Source of the DNA: Clostridium sp. K4410.MGS-306
GTDB taxonomy: Bacteria; Cyanobacteriota; Vampirovibrionia; Gastranaerophilales; Gastranaerophilaceae
Direction: 5' to 3'
Length of the DNA stretch: 64,000 nt
Assembly (NCBI GenBank): GCA_000980375.1
Contig: LARD01000024.1
Location: 1 to 64,000, forward strand
Shown here: positions 27,975 through 36,132 of the stretch, in pieces
How the letters are laid out: every line of letters starts with the position of its first letter
Position numbering within the stretch: the first letter of the stretch is position 1
Notes under the pieces: model-generated
The model's database searches: none
Seen by the model: only the letters and a program-made list of their open reading frames with translations
Told to the model about the DNA's origin: nothing
Program-made: the position numbers and the translations under genes

Positions 27975-28006
27975 AAAAACAAGACACCTTATCAGTGTCT
28001 TGTTTT
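27975..28006 (-). terminator. Intrinsic terminator after the activase gene
   Basis: Perfect 12-bp stem (aaaacaagacac / gtgtcttgtttt) with a 7-base loop. On the minus strand it ends in a run of T, 4 bases after the activase stop codon. Confidence 0.85.
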
Positions 28007-28010
28007 AGTT

Positions 28011-29015
28011 TTATGAAATATCCCATCTGCCACAGGTACCGCCCCATCTGGCAATGATGTTTCCTTTTATATCCTTAATATCTTTAGGATGTTCATCAGG
28101 CATTTCACCTTCAACAATAGTAATAACTTCGCAGTTGTTAGAACAGCCTGTGCACTGGTTTGTTATTGAATTAAAGTGCATATTGCCAACTTCCCAACCT
28201 TTGAATTTTGTCGGGTTTTCAGTATACTGGTGATTTTCCATTGCGAGTAAAGCTGCACCTATAGCACCCATAGTTTGATGGTTATCTGGCACAACAACTT
28301 TGGTTCCGAGAGCCTCTTCAAAAGCTTTAACCATGCCTGAGTTAGTAGCAACACCGCCCTGGAAGGACACAGTGGGAAGCAATTCTTTGCCAAGAGCAAG
28401 ATTGCTCAGGTAATTTCTTACAAGTGCCTGACAAAGCCCGTAGAGCAAATCTTCTACAGGGTAACCAAGCTGCTGTTTGTGGATAAGGTCGCTTTCTGCA
28501 AACACACCGCAACGTCCGGCAATACGAGCAGGGTTTGTAGATTTTAGAGCAGTTTCACCAAACTGTGCAATAGGAACATTAAGTCTGTTAGCCTGCTGGT
28601 CAAGGAAGCTTCCTGTACCTGCTGCACAAACAGTATTCATAGCAAAGTCGGTAACAATACCATCTCTTAAAATAATAATTTTACTGTCCTGTCCGCCGAT
28701 TTCCAAAATAGTTTGAACACCTGGAACATATGTACTGGCAGCAACAGCATGGGCTGTAATTTCATTTTTTATAACATCAGCACCAACAAGAGCACCGGCA
28801 AGGTTTCTTCCGCTGCCTGTTGTACCAACACCTTGAATATTATATTCACACAATGCCTGTTTTGCTAATTCCTGCATACCTTTTTGAACAGCAATTACTG
28901 GTTTACCCGAAGTTCTTAACATGTAACTGTCTACATATTTGCCTGATTCGTCAACAAGTGCAAGTTTTGTGGTAACAGAACCCACATCTATCCCTAAATA
29001 TACGTTTAGTGCCAT
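28011..29015 (-). CDS. BadF/BadG/BcrA/BcrD-type ATPase, 2-hydroxyacyl-CoA dehydratase activator
   Basis: 334 residues. N-terminal ASKHA ATPase motif LGIDVGSVTTKLALVDESG, then EIGGQDSK, NTVCAAGTGSFLDQQA and a GRCGVFAESD cysteine region that in HgdC carries the bridging [4Fe-4S] cluster. Such activases use ATP to drive one electron into a dehydratase or benzoyl-CoA reductase. A C-terminal extension has QCTGCSNNCE, a second cysteine set. A Shine-Dalgarno agagaggt before ATG 29015 fixes the start; the longer frame to 29069 is not needed. No dehydratase subunit is adjacent, so the partner is encoded elsewhere or unknown. Confidence 0.88.
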   Translation of the reverse strand: MALNVYLGIDVGSVTTKLALVDESGKYVDSYMLRTSGKPVIAVQKGMQELAKQALCEYNIQGVGTTGSGRNLAGALVGADVIKNEITAHAVAASTYVPGVQTILEIGGQDSKIIILRDGIVTDFAMNTVCAAGTGSFLDQQANRLNVPIAQFGETALKSTNPARIAGRCGVFAESDLIHKQQLGYPVEDLLYGLCQALVRNYLSNLALGKELLPTVSFQGGVATNSGMVKAFEEALGTKVVVPDNHQTMGAIGAALLAMENHQYTENPTKFKGWEVGNMHFNSITNQCTGCSNNCEVITIVEGEMPDEHPKDIKDIKGNIIARWGGTCGRWDIS

Positions 29016-29094
29016 ATTTACCTCTCTTAAATTTATTTTAATGATAAACAAAACAAGACATAAGTTCAAACTTTATTTTTATTTGGAAAGAGAC

Positions 29095-29100
29095 TATAAT
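29095..29100 (+). promoter_or_regulatory. Possible -10 box for the 29130 gene
   Basis: Perfect tataat 30 bases before ATG 29130. No good -35 box is seen. Motif match only. Confidence 0.4.
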
Positions 29101-29129
29101 TGATTTTATACAATTTGACAGGAGGAGTT

Positions 29130-29726
29130 ATGGATTTTTCTAAAGGCGTTTTGTTTGACCCCGGGTATTCTAAATACACACTGCCTTTTTCTCAAAATAT
29201 TGATGCGGCATACAATATGATTTTGTCAATAAAAGCACCTCATCAACGCAAATTTAAATTCCAGATGGTATATCCGCAACTTCTCAAACTGCTTGAGCAT
29301 ACAATTTCTTTTTATCTTGGATGTTTGTTGTGGGCAGCATTTATTTCCAACAACTTTAAAGACAACCCAAAAGAAATTTTGGACAACCATTATATAGGAC
29401 AAAAAATAAAAGAAGATGAAATGCTGTTTGAGGTAAATTATGCAATAGGCTACATAGAAAAACTCAAAAAAGATTGTAAGTATTATCTTGGAAAAACCTG
29501 TAACCTTCCTGATGACTGGATGCAGATAATGCAGCTTTACAAAGAATTCTTAATGGTTAATGAATTTCTTGTAGATGCAAAAAGTAGCGCTGATATCAAG
29601 CTTCCTTTAGCAATAAAAGAGCCCTCCCAAGACGACCTGAATAAAATTCTTGAACAAATAGAATTAGTTGTAAAATCAGGTGAATTGAAAGAGCTCTTTA
29701 AGGTTAAAAAGCTTATTATTGACTAG
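29130..29726 (+). CDS. Hypothetical protein, 198 residues
   Basis: Not recognised. A strong ggaggag at 29121-29127 sets the start at ATG 29130 rather than TTG 29100. The protein begins MDFSKGVLFDPGYSKYTLPF and then looks helical and amphipathic; a moderately hydrophobic segment (LEHTISFYLGCLLWAAFIS, ~60-80) could be a buried helix. No motifs, no signal peptide. Divergent from the activase. It ends in a 4-base CTAG overlap with the sHsp gene. Confidence 0.7.
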   Translation: MDFSKGVLFDPGYSKYTLPFSQNIDAAYNMILSIKAPHQRKFKFQMVYPQLLKLLEHTISFYLGCLLWAAFISNNFKDNPKEILDNHYIGQKIKEDEMLFEVNYAIGYIEKLKKDCKYYLGKTCNLPDDWMQIMQLYKEFLMVNEFLVDAKSSADIKLPLAIKEPSQDDLNKILEQIELVVKSGELKELFKVKKLIID

Positions 29727-30283
29727 TCTTCATCAATATCCATATTATCAATAGGCATTGTAATTACGTAGTTATGACCTTTCTTTTCTTTTGTTACTTT
29801 TGTCAGGTCAATTTTTTCAGGCAGCATAAAGCTCTGTGAGAAAGAATAAACTCTGTCAGAATTTCTGCCGGATTTTTCGCCTACAGCATTTACGCTTACT
29901 TTATTTTCCTGTACGTTTACGTCAACATTTTTTGGATTGTTGTTAAAGGGCTTAAGGTTAATAATCATTTTATAAGCATCTGCATTATCATCTTTGTATG
30001 TTTCAACAGGATTTTTCACCATCATCATAGCTCTGTCATGCATAGGGAATACACCCATGCCAAAGTCTTTTTGGAACATTTTGTCCTGTTCATTCAAAAT
30101 TCTGTCAATATTTTCTATTGGTGCAGCCGGCACATAATATGCATGCCTCATCTGATCCATTACATAATAAACTGCCAGATAACATGCAATAAAAACAGCT
30201 AAAAGCAGCAGCGCAAATTTAGCCCAGTGCTCAGTTTTGTGCTCATCGCAATGACATTCTTTAAATTCGTTCTTTTGGTCCAT
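29723..30283 (-). CDS. Membrane-anchored small heat-shock (Hsp20/alpha-crystallin-like) protein
   Basis: 186 residues. Residues 1-20 are charged with His and Cys (ECHCDEHKTEHW), followed by a single transmembrane helix (~22-42, FALLLLAVFIACYLAVYYVM). From ~100 on the strand order of an alpha-crystallin domain can be seen: YKMIINLKPF, VDVNVQENKVSVNAVGE, YSFSQSFMLPEKID, HNYVITMPI. Small heat-shock proteins hold unfolding clients; this one would face one side of the membrane. The domain call rests on the FxLPxxxD-type and NxxxVxA-type motifs and is moderately sure. Confidence 0.65.
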   Translation of the reverse strand: MDQKNEFKECHCDEHKTEHWAKFALLLLAVFIACYLAVYYVMDQMRHAYYVPAAPIENIDRILNEQDKMFQKDFGMGVFPMHDRAMMMVKNPVETYKDDNADAYKMIINLKPFNNNPKNVDVNVQENKVSVNAVGEKSGRNSDRVYSFSQSFMLPEKIDLTKVTKEKKGHNYVITMPIDNMDIDED

Positions 30284-30361
30284 ATAATCTCCCCTTATTT
30301 TAGTTTGTTTTTTCAGATCGTTTTTATTTTATTAGGGATTTATTATTTTTTTATTCGACAT

Positions 30362-31159
30362 TTAAGCAATATCCAAAGGCAATATTTTTTTCAGTTGTAT
30401 TACTATTTCATTTAATATTTTCAATTTGTCGGTATCGTCCACTCTGAAAAGCTCATTAATATTTTCTTCAAAATTTTCGGGCAGAATTTTACAATGTTTT
30501 TTGGCATATTTAATCATTCTTTTTTCACCGGGGTGATAAACCTCATTTAATGCAAAAATAATATCAAAATAGCTTGCTAAAAAAGCTGCAATTCTGTGGT
30601 TTACACTTACAGGGTCATTTCTTTTTACTGCAAACTCTATCTGCTCAAGGTAAGATGCACCTTTTTTATCAGACAGAAGCATAAGGTTTCTCTTTATTAT
30701 ATTTTTCTTAAGCTCTAACGGATATGCGCCTGTGATTTTATTTTGAAGATTTAAAAACCAGCCGTTTTTATCATATAAAATTTGTGAAGTATAAACATTA
30801 TGCAAAAAACAAGTTGTATAACCGTTTGAGGCGTAATGCTTATTGTAGACATTATTTATGCAGTCATTAATCCAGTTCGGGCATCTAAACATAAAATCCA
30901 GCCCTATTTTACTTTCTCGAAGAGTCCATTCATCACCGGTTTCAAAATACCTGTTGTCGATTTCATATTCATCAGAATATTTTTTGGCCAGTGCGGTACG
31001 GAATTCTAAAGGTATTTCTTTATCTGTATAAACATAAATATCATAATCAGATAGTTCATCACTCTGATTTGATGTACGTGAGCCTGACAAAACAACCGCG
31101 TATACACAATCGAGTTTGGAATAAGCATTTGCTATTTCTTTTAAAATATCTTCTATCAC
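30362..31159 (-). CDS. Nucleotidyltransferase-fold protein, DUF4037-like
   Basis: About 265 residues. VVLSGSRTSNQSDELSDYDI is the nucleotidyltransferase GSx...DxD motif near the N-terminus, followed by an EFRTALAKK/YFETGDEW region and a helical C-terminal half, as in DUF4037 and aminoglycoside 6-adenylyltransferase-like proteins. A GTG at 31168 is also open, but it forms part of gaggtg, which reads as the ribosome site for GTG 31159. Substrate unknown; it is not a close match to known resistance enzymes as far as I can tell. Confidence 0.75.
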   Translation of the reverse strand: MIEDILKEIANAYSKLDCVYAVVLSGSRTSNQSDELSDYDIYVYTDKEIPLEFRTALAKKYSDEYEIDNRYFETGDEWTLRESKIGLDFMFRCPNWINDCINNVYNKHYASNGYTTCFLHNVYTSQILYDKNGWFLNLQNKITGAYPLELKKNIIKRNLMLLSDKKGASYLEQIEFAVKRNDPVSVNHRIAAFLASYFDIIFALNEVYHPGEKRMIKYAKKHCKILPENFEENINELFRVDDTDKLKILNEIVIQLKKILPLDIA

Positions 31160-31266
31160 AATAAACACCTCACTTTTTAAATCTAAACAGGAAACAGGTT
31201 AAACTTATTTTACAATAACCTGTAGAAATTTTCTTCATCCGGATTTATATGCTATAAAGTACATGT

Positions 31267-32136
31267 ATGAAAAAAATATTCTGGGCATTAATAATATTTA
31301 CATGCGGCATGAATTTGGTTTTTGCCGAAGAAATCGGGCTGAAAAATGTACAAACGCAAAAAGTGGAATATACGCCCAAAATACAAAAAGAAACAAAAGA
31401 GCTGACAATTGATGAAGATACTGCTCTAAAAGGAATAGTAAACCTTCAACAAAAAAAAGACCTTGAAGATATTGATATGCTTTGGAAAGCAACAGTTGAA
31501 AACAATAATATAATCAAATTTGCAATGAAAAAGCTTTCCGTCCCTCCAAACCAGCAGAGATATCACTCATCTATTCTGGCAAAATCAGTATCAGCGCTTG
31601 TAAACGGAGCCTCATTTATTCCTGCAATGTTTGGTGCGGATTATATGATTCAGTCAGCCTCTTATGCAACAGGAAGGCTCGCTAACAACTATCTGGCAAA
31701 AGCTAATAATCCAAAAGAAATACCTTTGACAGACACAGAGCTTATTGAGCTTGCGGGGATGATAGAATCTTTGCAAGACCAGATAATAAACTCCTATTAC
31801 AACTACAAAATGGCTCTTAACCAGATTAAAGATACAAGACAAAGACTTGTTTTATACAACAAAAATTATTCACAGGCGCTCAAAAGCGACAACCAGATGG
31901 AAATAGTCGTATCAGGTGCCATGTATGATGATTTGCTTTTTGAAGAATTTGAACAGATGAGACAAGCAAGAAAGTATCAAATGGATTTGGAAAGGCTTGC
32001 CGGCAAAAAAACTGTTCAAAGCTTGAATTTATACCAGTATGCGTTTAAAAACGAGCTTTTTTCTCAAAAATTGTTGAACTCAAAACAACCAAAACCATCT
32101 GATAAACAACAGGAGGTAAAAAATGAAACAAAATAA
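31267..32136 (+). CDS. Exported protein of unknown function (paralogue A)
   Basis: 289 residues. A signal peptide MKKIFWALIIFTCGMNLVFA is probably cut after residue 20. The body is helical and includes DLEDIDMLWKATVENNNIIKF, a hydrophobic Ala/Gly-rich stretch (~100-130) and a long coiled region (~155-250: ELAGMIESLQDQIINSYYNY). It is homologous to the next gene in the same order. It shares a 14-base overlap with that gene, whose strong Shine-Dalgarno lies in this coding region. The helix-rich pattern recalls TolC-family stalks, and a tolC gene is next door, but this is inference. Confidence 0.75.
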   Translation: MKKIFWALIIFTCGMNLVFAEEIGLKNVQTQKVEYTPKIQKETKELTIDEDTALKGIVNLQQKKDLEDIDMLWKATVENNNIIKFAMKKLSVPPNQQRYHSSILAKSVSALVNGASFIPAMFGADYMIQSASYATGRLANNYLAKANNPKEIPLTDTELIELAGMIESLQDQIINSYYNYKMALNQIKDTRQRLVLYNKNYSQALKSDNQMEIVVSGAMYDDLLFEEFEQMRQARKYQMDLERLAGKKTVQSLNLYQYAFKNELFSQKLLNSKQPKPSDKQQEVKNETK

Positions 32137-33043
32137 AAACCTCCACAAGATAACGCTGCTGACTGTATCAGCGCTATTAGTACTGACAGCACCAAAAGCT
32201 TTTTCTATTACACTTGATGAACTAACAGACCCGATGCCGCCGGCGTATCGTCTGGGAGTGAGCGCAACTCCGGAAAAAGCATATAAAGTATCAGACAGTG
32301 AAAAAAAACTGCAAGCAAAAGATGCAAACCTTGATAAGACAAGTGAAGAAATAAAAAATATAACTTACGCTGATTTGAGCCTAAAAAAAATAGCAAAAGA
32401 AATCAGCGATGAAGGTGAGCTTACATCTGAAGACACGCTGAAAGATATACAGATGTTGTGGATTGGTGCAGCACAGCAAAGTGAAACAGTAAAATTTATT
32501 GTATACAAGTTGTCCAATCCTGATGAAGACAAACCAAAAGAAAGTATTGTAAAAAAGATTATCCAACCAATTTCTACAGTCGGTTCTCTGGCCGGTATTG
32601 GGATAGGTAACCCCATTGCGGCAATTTCTTCTATTATGGGTAGCAGTGTGCTAGGCTCAATGTCTGTTGACGACAAAGATTTGAACTACAAATTTTCCAA
32701 AGTCAACGACGCTGATATGGTTGTTTTAATAAGAAAGATAGAAGAGCTTCAAAGAAAAATAGTAAACTACTATTTTGATTATATGACAGCAAGAGAGTGT
32801 TTGATACGTTCGGATGAGCTTGTTGCCAAAAGAAGAAACACATTCATGAACTCACAGGAGTTGACTGACGATCAGGTTATTATGGCAGATGCTTTTTATC
32901 GTGAAGCTCTCAATAAGCAGAGCAAATTAAGATCTGATTACCTTGCAAAACGCTCGGCTCTGGAACAGGTAGTGGGAATGGACACAATGTCTCAATTCGA
33001 AGAGCTGCTAACAAAAAGAGAAGAATCAGAAAAAGCAAAATAA
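32123..33043 (+). CDS. Exported protein of unknown function (paralogue B)
   Basis: 306 residues. A signal peptide (MKQNKNLHKITLLTVSALLV, then TAPKAFS) is probably cut near residue 29. It matches paralogue A in TLKDIQMLWIGAAQQSETVK, a Gly/Ala/Ile-rich segment (~155-185), and MVVLIRKIEELQRKIVNYYF, so the pair arose by duplication. Aggaggt precedes the ATG. It ends 4 bases before the convergent tolC stop. No known domain. Confidence 0.75.
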   Translation: MKQNKNLHKITLLTVSALLVLTAPKAFSITLDELTDPMPPAYRLGVSATPEKAYKVSDSEKKLQAKDANLDKTSEEIKNITYADLSLKKIAKEISDEGELTSEDTLKDIQMLWIGAAQQSETVKFIVYKLSNPDEDKPKESIVKKIIQPISTVGSLAGIGIGNPIAAISSIMGSSVLGSMSVDDKDLNYKFSKVNDADMVVLIRKIEELQRKIVNYYFDYMTARECLIRSDELVAKRRNTFMNSQELTDDQVIMADAFYREALNKQSKLRSDYLAKRSALEQVVGMDTMSQFEELLTKREESEKAK

Positions 33044-33047
33044 GGTT

Positions 33048-34466
33048 TTAAATAGCTTCTTTTTCCTGATTAGCTTCTGTGTTTAACAAAAACAAATCCT
33101 GTCCGCCAGACGCCTTGTAAAGGCCGATTGTTGAGATTAAGCAGTTTATTTTGTTTGCAACTTCCTCACTTTTAGCCATAAGCTCCTGCTCTTTGTTGTA
33201 TAACACTTCAAGATTTGATGCTGCACCTATTGTATTTTTATGGGTCATTAAAATGTATTTTTTATTTTCGAGTCTGTATCTTTCAGAGCTTTGTCTGTAA
33301 TTTTTTAGATTTGTTTTGACAAGAGCGCAGCTGTCATTAACCTCCTGTATACCGGTTAATATCGTTTTTTGATAGTCGTGCATAGCTTCTTCATACTGAT
33401 TTTTACGCAGCCTTAATACTGCTTTTTTTCTGCCGCCTGTAAAGAAATCAAATGATGGCATTATACCGGCATTTGCAAGTTGAGCCGGTCTGTTAAATAT
33501 ACTGTTCCAGTGATAAGCATTAAAACCGAGCTGACCATATATAAGAAACTTTGGCAAGAAGTCTTTTTTGGCAACTTTTACATCATAGCCGATTCTTTTT
33601 ATATTATCTTCGGCTTGAATGTAATCAGGTCTTTTTTCAACAATTGACGAATCGAATTTATCAGGAATTGCCTCAGGAACAGTTAAAGCATCACAGTCTG
33701 TTCTTTCTATTGTTTTATTAGTGTCTGAAAGATAAACCCTTAGTTGGTTTGTCAAAACTTCTTTTGTATGTACCAGATTATTGAGCATTTCCTTTTGAGA
33801 TGTCAAAAACTTCTGTTCATTTATGACGTCATTTACAGTACAAAGACCGTTATCGTATTTTTTTTGAGTTTTTTGTGCAATTTCTTCCTGTATTTTTACA
33901 ATATCTTTTTGTATTTCAATGAGTTTGTCAGTTTTGATAAGGTTAAAATAAGTGGATGCAAATGCAGAAGTAAGTGCAATATAACTGGCTCTTTCCTGCT
34001 GTCTGACAATTTGAAGCTGTTTTTCAATACTTTTGGTTTTTAAGCGGTTCTGCCCCCATATATCTATTTCATAAGTAGCTGTCAATGGAAGTTGATAACC
34101 CCACTGTGCATAGTCTTTTATCATCATCGGGCCGAAATGCTGATCGCTGGATTTCATTATTCTGCCTAGATTTCCATCAAAAGACAACTGAGGAAGCTCG
34201 TTTGCAAAAGATATTTTAACAATATTTTCGCCTTCTTTTACTTTTAGGGCAGCTATTTTTAGATCATGATTTTTGTCATACAGCTCTTGAATATAAGCTG
34301 TTAAAACAGGGTCATTATATTTTTCCCACCAGCTGATGTTAAGATATTCTATTTTATAATTGTCATCGTTTTTTTTCTCCTTTTTTGATGCAGCAAAAAC
34401 GCACGTGCTGCAAAAAACAGGCAGAACAAATAAAAGTGTTATTAATGTTGCTAATATTTTCTTCAT
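33048..34466 (-). CDS. TolC-type outer-membrane efflux channel
   Basis: 472 residues with a signal peptide (MKKILATLITLLFVLPVFCS). Two outer-membrane-factor halves are visible: LTAYIQELYDKNHDLKIAAL, YEIDIWGQNR and YFNLIKTDKLIEIQ in the first, EKRPDYIQAEDNI, PSFDFFTGGRKKAVL and YNKEQELMAKSEE in the second. It would form the outer-membrane channel of a tripartite pump. It is divergent from marR-emrA-emrB with the palindrome between them, which makes it the natural partner of EmrAB. It shows a secreted diderm architecture. Confidence 0.9.
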   Translation of the reverse strand: MKKILATLITLLFVLPVFCSTCVFAASKKEKKNDDNYKIEYLNISWWEKYNDPVLTAYIQELYDKNHDLKIAALKVKEGENIVKISFANELPQLSFDGNLGRIMKSSDQHFGPMMIKDYAQWGYQLPLTATYEIDIWGQNRLKTKSIEKQLQIVRQQERASYIALTSAFASTYFNLIKTDKLIEIQKDIVKIQEEIAQKTQKKYDNGLCTVNDVINEQKFLTSQKEMLNNLVHTKEVLTNQLRVYLSDTNKTIERTDCDALTVPEAIPDKFDSSIVEKRPDYIQAEDNIKRIGYDVKVAKKDFLPKFLIYGQLGFNAYHWNSIFNRPAQLANAGIMPSFDFFTGGRKKAVLRLRKNQYEEAMHDYQKTILTGIQEVNDSCALVKTNLKNYRQSSERYRLENKKYILMTHKNTIGAASNLEVLYNKEQELMAKSEEVANKINCLISTIGLYKASGGQDLFLLNTEANQEKEAI

Positions 34467-34489
34467 AAAAATTATCTTTCGTTTTTTAT

Positions 34490-34515
34490 TCTTGTGTTAT
34501 GATAATAACACAAGA
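34490..34515. promoter_or_regulatory. Perfect palindrome between tolC and marR (probable MarR operator)
   Basis: cttgtgttat (34491-34500) and ataacacaag (34505-34514) are perfect inverted arms around gata, and one more t/a pair extends each arm to 11. It sits 24 bases upstream of tolC and 25 bases upstream of the marR ATG. The length and AT-rich core fit the sites bound by MarR dimers, so autoregulation plus tolC control is likely. Confidence 0.75.
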
Positions 34516-34540
34516 GAATTTTATAACAAAATTTTACACC

Positions 34541-35011
34541 ATGCAAGAAACACAAACCAACAACTTACTTAACAAAAAAGTCGGAGCAATGCTTGTTGCC
34601 ACAGGCGTTTTATCACGAGTGATGGCACTGCAGGAATATGCTGCTCAAAAATTTGAAATTACACCTGAGCAGTATCTTGTGCTCTCTATTATTATGGACG
34701 CCGGAAAAGATTTGTACCAACGCCAAATTTCAGAAATAACTTATAAAGACCGGCCGAACATAAGCCGTATCATCAATATTCTTGAAGAAAAAGGCCTTGT
34801 TAAAAGAATTGAGGACGTAAACAAAAGAAAAATTTTTAAAATCTCTATTACTCAAAAAGGTATAGAGATGAGAAAGCAAATTCAGCCGACAATGTTTAAA
34901 CTAAGAGCCATAACAACAAACGGAATCAGTGACGAAGATTTGAATAAGACACTGCATATTCTTGAAAAAATGCTTTTAAACATGAAAGACAAAGTGACAA
35001 TGCAAATATAA
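34541..35011 (+). CDS. MarR family transcriptional regulator
   Basis: 156 residues. Winged helix-turn-helix: YLVLSIIMDAGKDLYQRQI then DRPNISRIINILEEKGLVKR and RKIFKISITQKG, the standard MarR order. ATG 34541 is chosen because ATG 34499 would place the start inside the palindrome. It heads marR-emrA-emrB and is divergent from tolC. MarR proteins usually repress until a small aromatic or drug ligand binds. Confidence 0.92.
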   Translation: MQETQTNNLLNKKVGAMLVATGVLSRVMALQEYAAQKFEITPEQYLVLSIIMDAGKDLYQRQISEITYKDRPNISRIINILEEKGLVKRIEDVNKRKIFKISITQKGIEMRKQIQPTMFKLRAITTNGISDEDLNKTLHILEKMLLNMKDKVTMQI

Positions 35012-35028
35012 TCAATGAGGAATATAAA

Positions 35029-36129
35029 ATGAACGACGAAAAAAATAATGAGATAAAAGAGGAAACAACTAACAAAACAGAAGCTGTAGACGATACTGAT
35101 GAAGACAACCGCCCGAGTTACAAAAAGAAAAGAGTAATAGTACCCGCTATAACTGCAATTGTATTTTTTATAGTAGGTATATATTTTATGGTGCATGCAA
35201 TACATTTTCAATCAACAGATGACGCATTTGTTGAAGGTCATATTGTATCAATAGCCCCACGTGTTGCAGGGCCCGTTGAACAAATGCTTATTGATGACAA
35301 CATGCCTGTAAAAAAAGGACAGCTGCTTATTGTCATCGACCCAAATGATTACGAGGTAAAGCTTGCACAAACCAAAGCAAAACTCGCTCAAGCAAAAGCT
35401 TCCTTAAACATATCGGAAAAAGATATTACAAAATCCGAATCAGGACTGGAAGAGTCATCTCATGATGTTGTTTCAACCAGCTCTAAACTTGACTTTGCAC
35501 AAAAAGATTTCAAAAGATACTCATCTATGTACAAAGAAGGAATTTCATCAAAACAGGATTACGATTCAAGCAAAACAGGACTTACTGTTGCACAGGCAAA
35601 CCATAACTCGGCAATAGAAAAAGAAAAAGCAGCAAAAGCAATGCTTGAAAGTGCAAAAGCAAAAAAAGAGGCAACACTTGCAGACATTGAAAAGCTTGAA
35701 GCAGAAGTAAAAGAATGTGAGCTAAACCTTTCTTATACAAAAATTTATGCACCGCAAGACGGACTGATTACAAACAGAAATGTAGAAAAAGGCAACTATG
35801 TACAAATTGCACAGCCGATGTTTGCTATAGTGCCGGAAAAAGTCTGGGTTGTGGCCAATTTCAAAGAAACACAGCTGACAAACATGAAACCCGGACAAAG
35901 CGTAAAAATAAAAATAGATACATACCCCGGTAAAAAGTTCAAAGGTAAAGTAGACAGCATCCAAAGAGCAACAGGGGCAAAAGCAAGCTTATTTCCTCCT
36001 GAAAATGCGGTGGGAAGTTATGTAAAGATTGTACAAAGAGTTCCTGTAAAAATTACATTTGAAGAAGACATCTCAAAATATAATATAGTGCCCGGTATGT
36101 CTGTAGTACCGGAAGTAAAGGTAAAATAA
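35029..36129 (+). CDS. emrA: EmrA/HlyD-type membrane fusion protein
   Basis: 366 residues. One N-terminal transmembrane helix (~37-57, VIVPAITAIVFFIVGIYFMV), then a lipoyl half (DDAFVEGHIVSIAPRVAG), a long helical hairpin (~100-225), the second lipoyl half (IYAPQDGLITNRNVEKGNYV) and a beta-barrel (VWVVANFKETQL). It joins an inner-membrane exporter to TolC across the periplasm. It follows marR by 17 bases and precedes emrB by 3. Confidence 0.93.
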   Translation: MNDEKNNEIKEETTNKTEAVDDTDEDNRPSYKKKRVIVPAITAIVFFIVGIYFMVHAIHFQSTDDAFVEGHIVSIAPRVAGPVEQMLIDDNMPVKKGQLLIVIDPNDYEVKLAQTKAKLAQAKASLNISEKDITKSESGLEESSHDVVSTSSKLDFAQKDFKRYSSMYKEGISSKQDYDSSKTGLTVAQANHNSAIEKEKAAKAMLESAKAKKEATLADIEKLEAEVKECELNLSYTKIYAPQDGLITNRNVEKGNYVQIAQPMFAIVPEKVWVVANFKETQLTNMKPGQSVKIKIDTYPGKKFKGKVDSIQRATGAKASLFPPENAVGSYVKIVQRVPVKITFEEDISKYNIVPGMSVVPEVKVK

Positions 36130-36132
36130 CAA

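Noticed and set aside
30362..31159. Aminoglycoside resistance enzyme
   Set aside because: Only the general nucleotidyltransferase motif is shared; the rest does not match known resistance enzymes as far as I can see.
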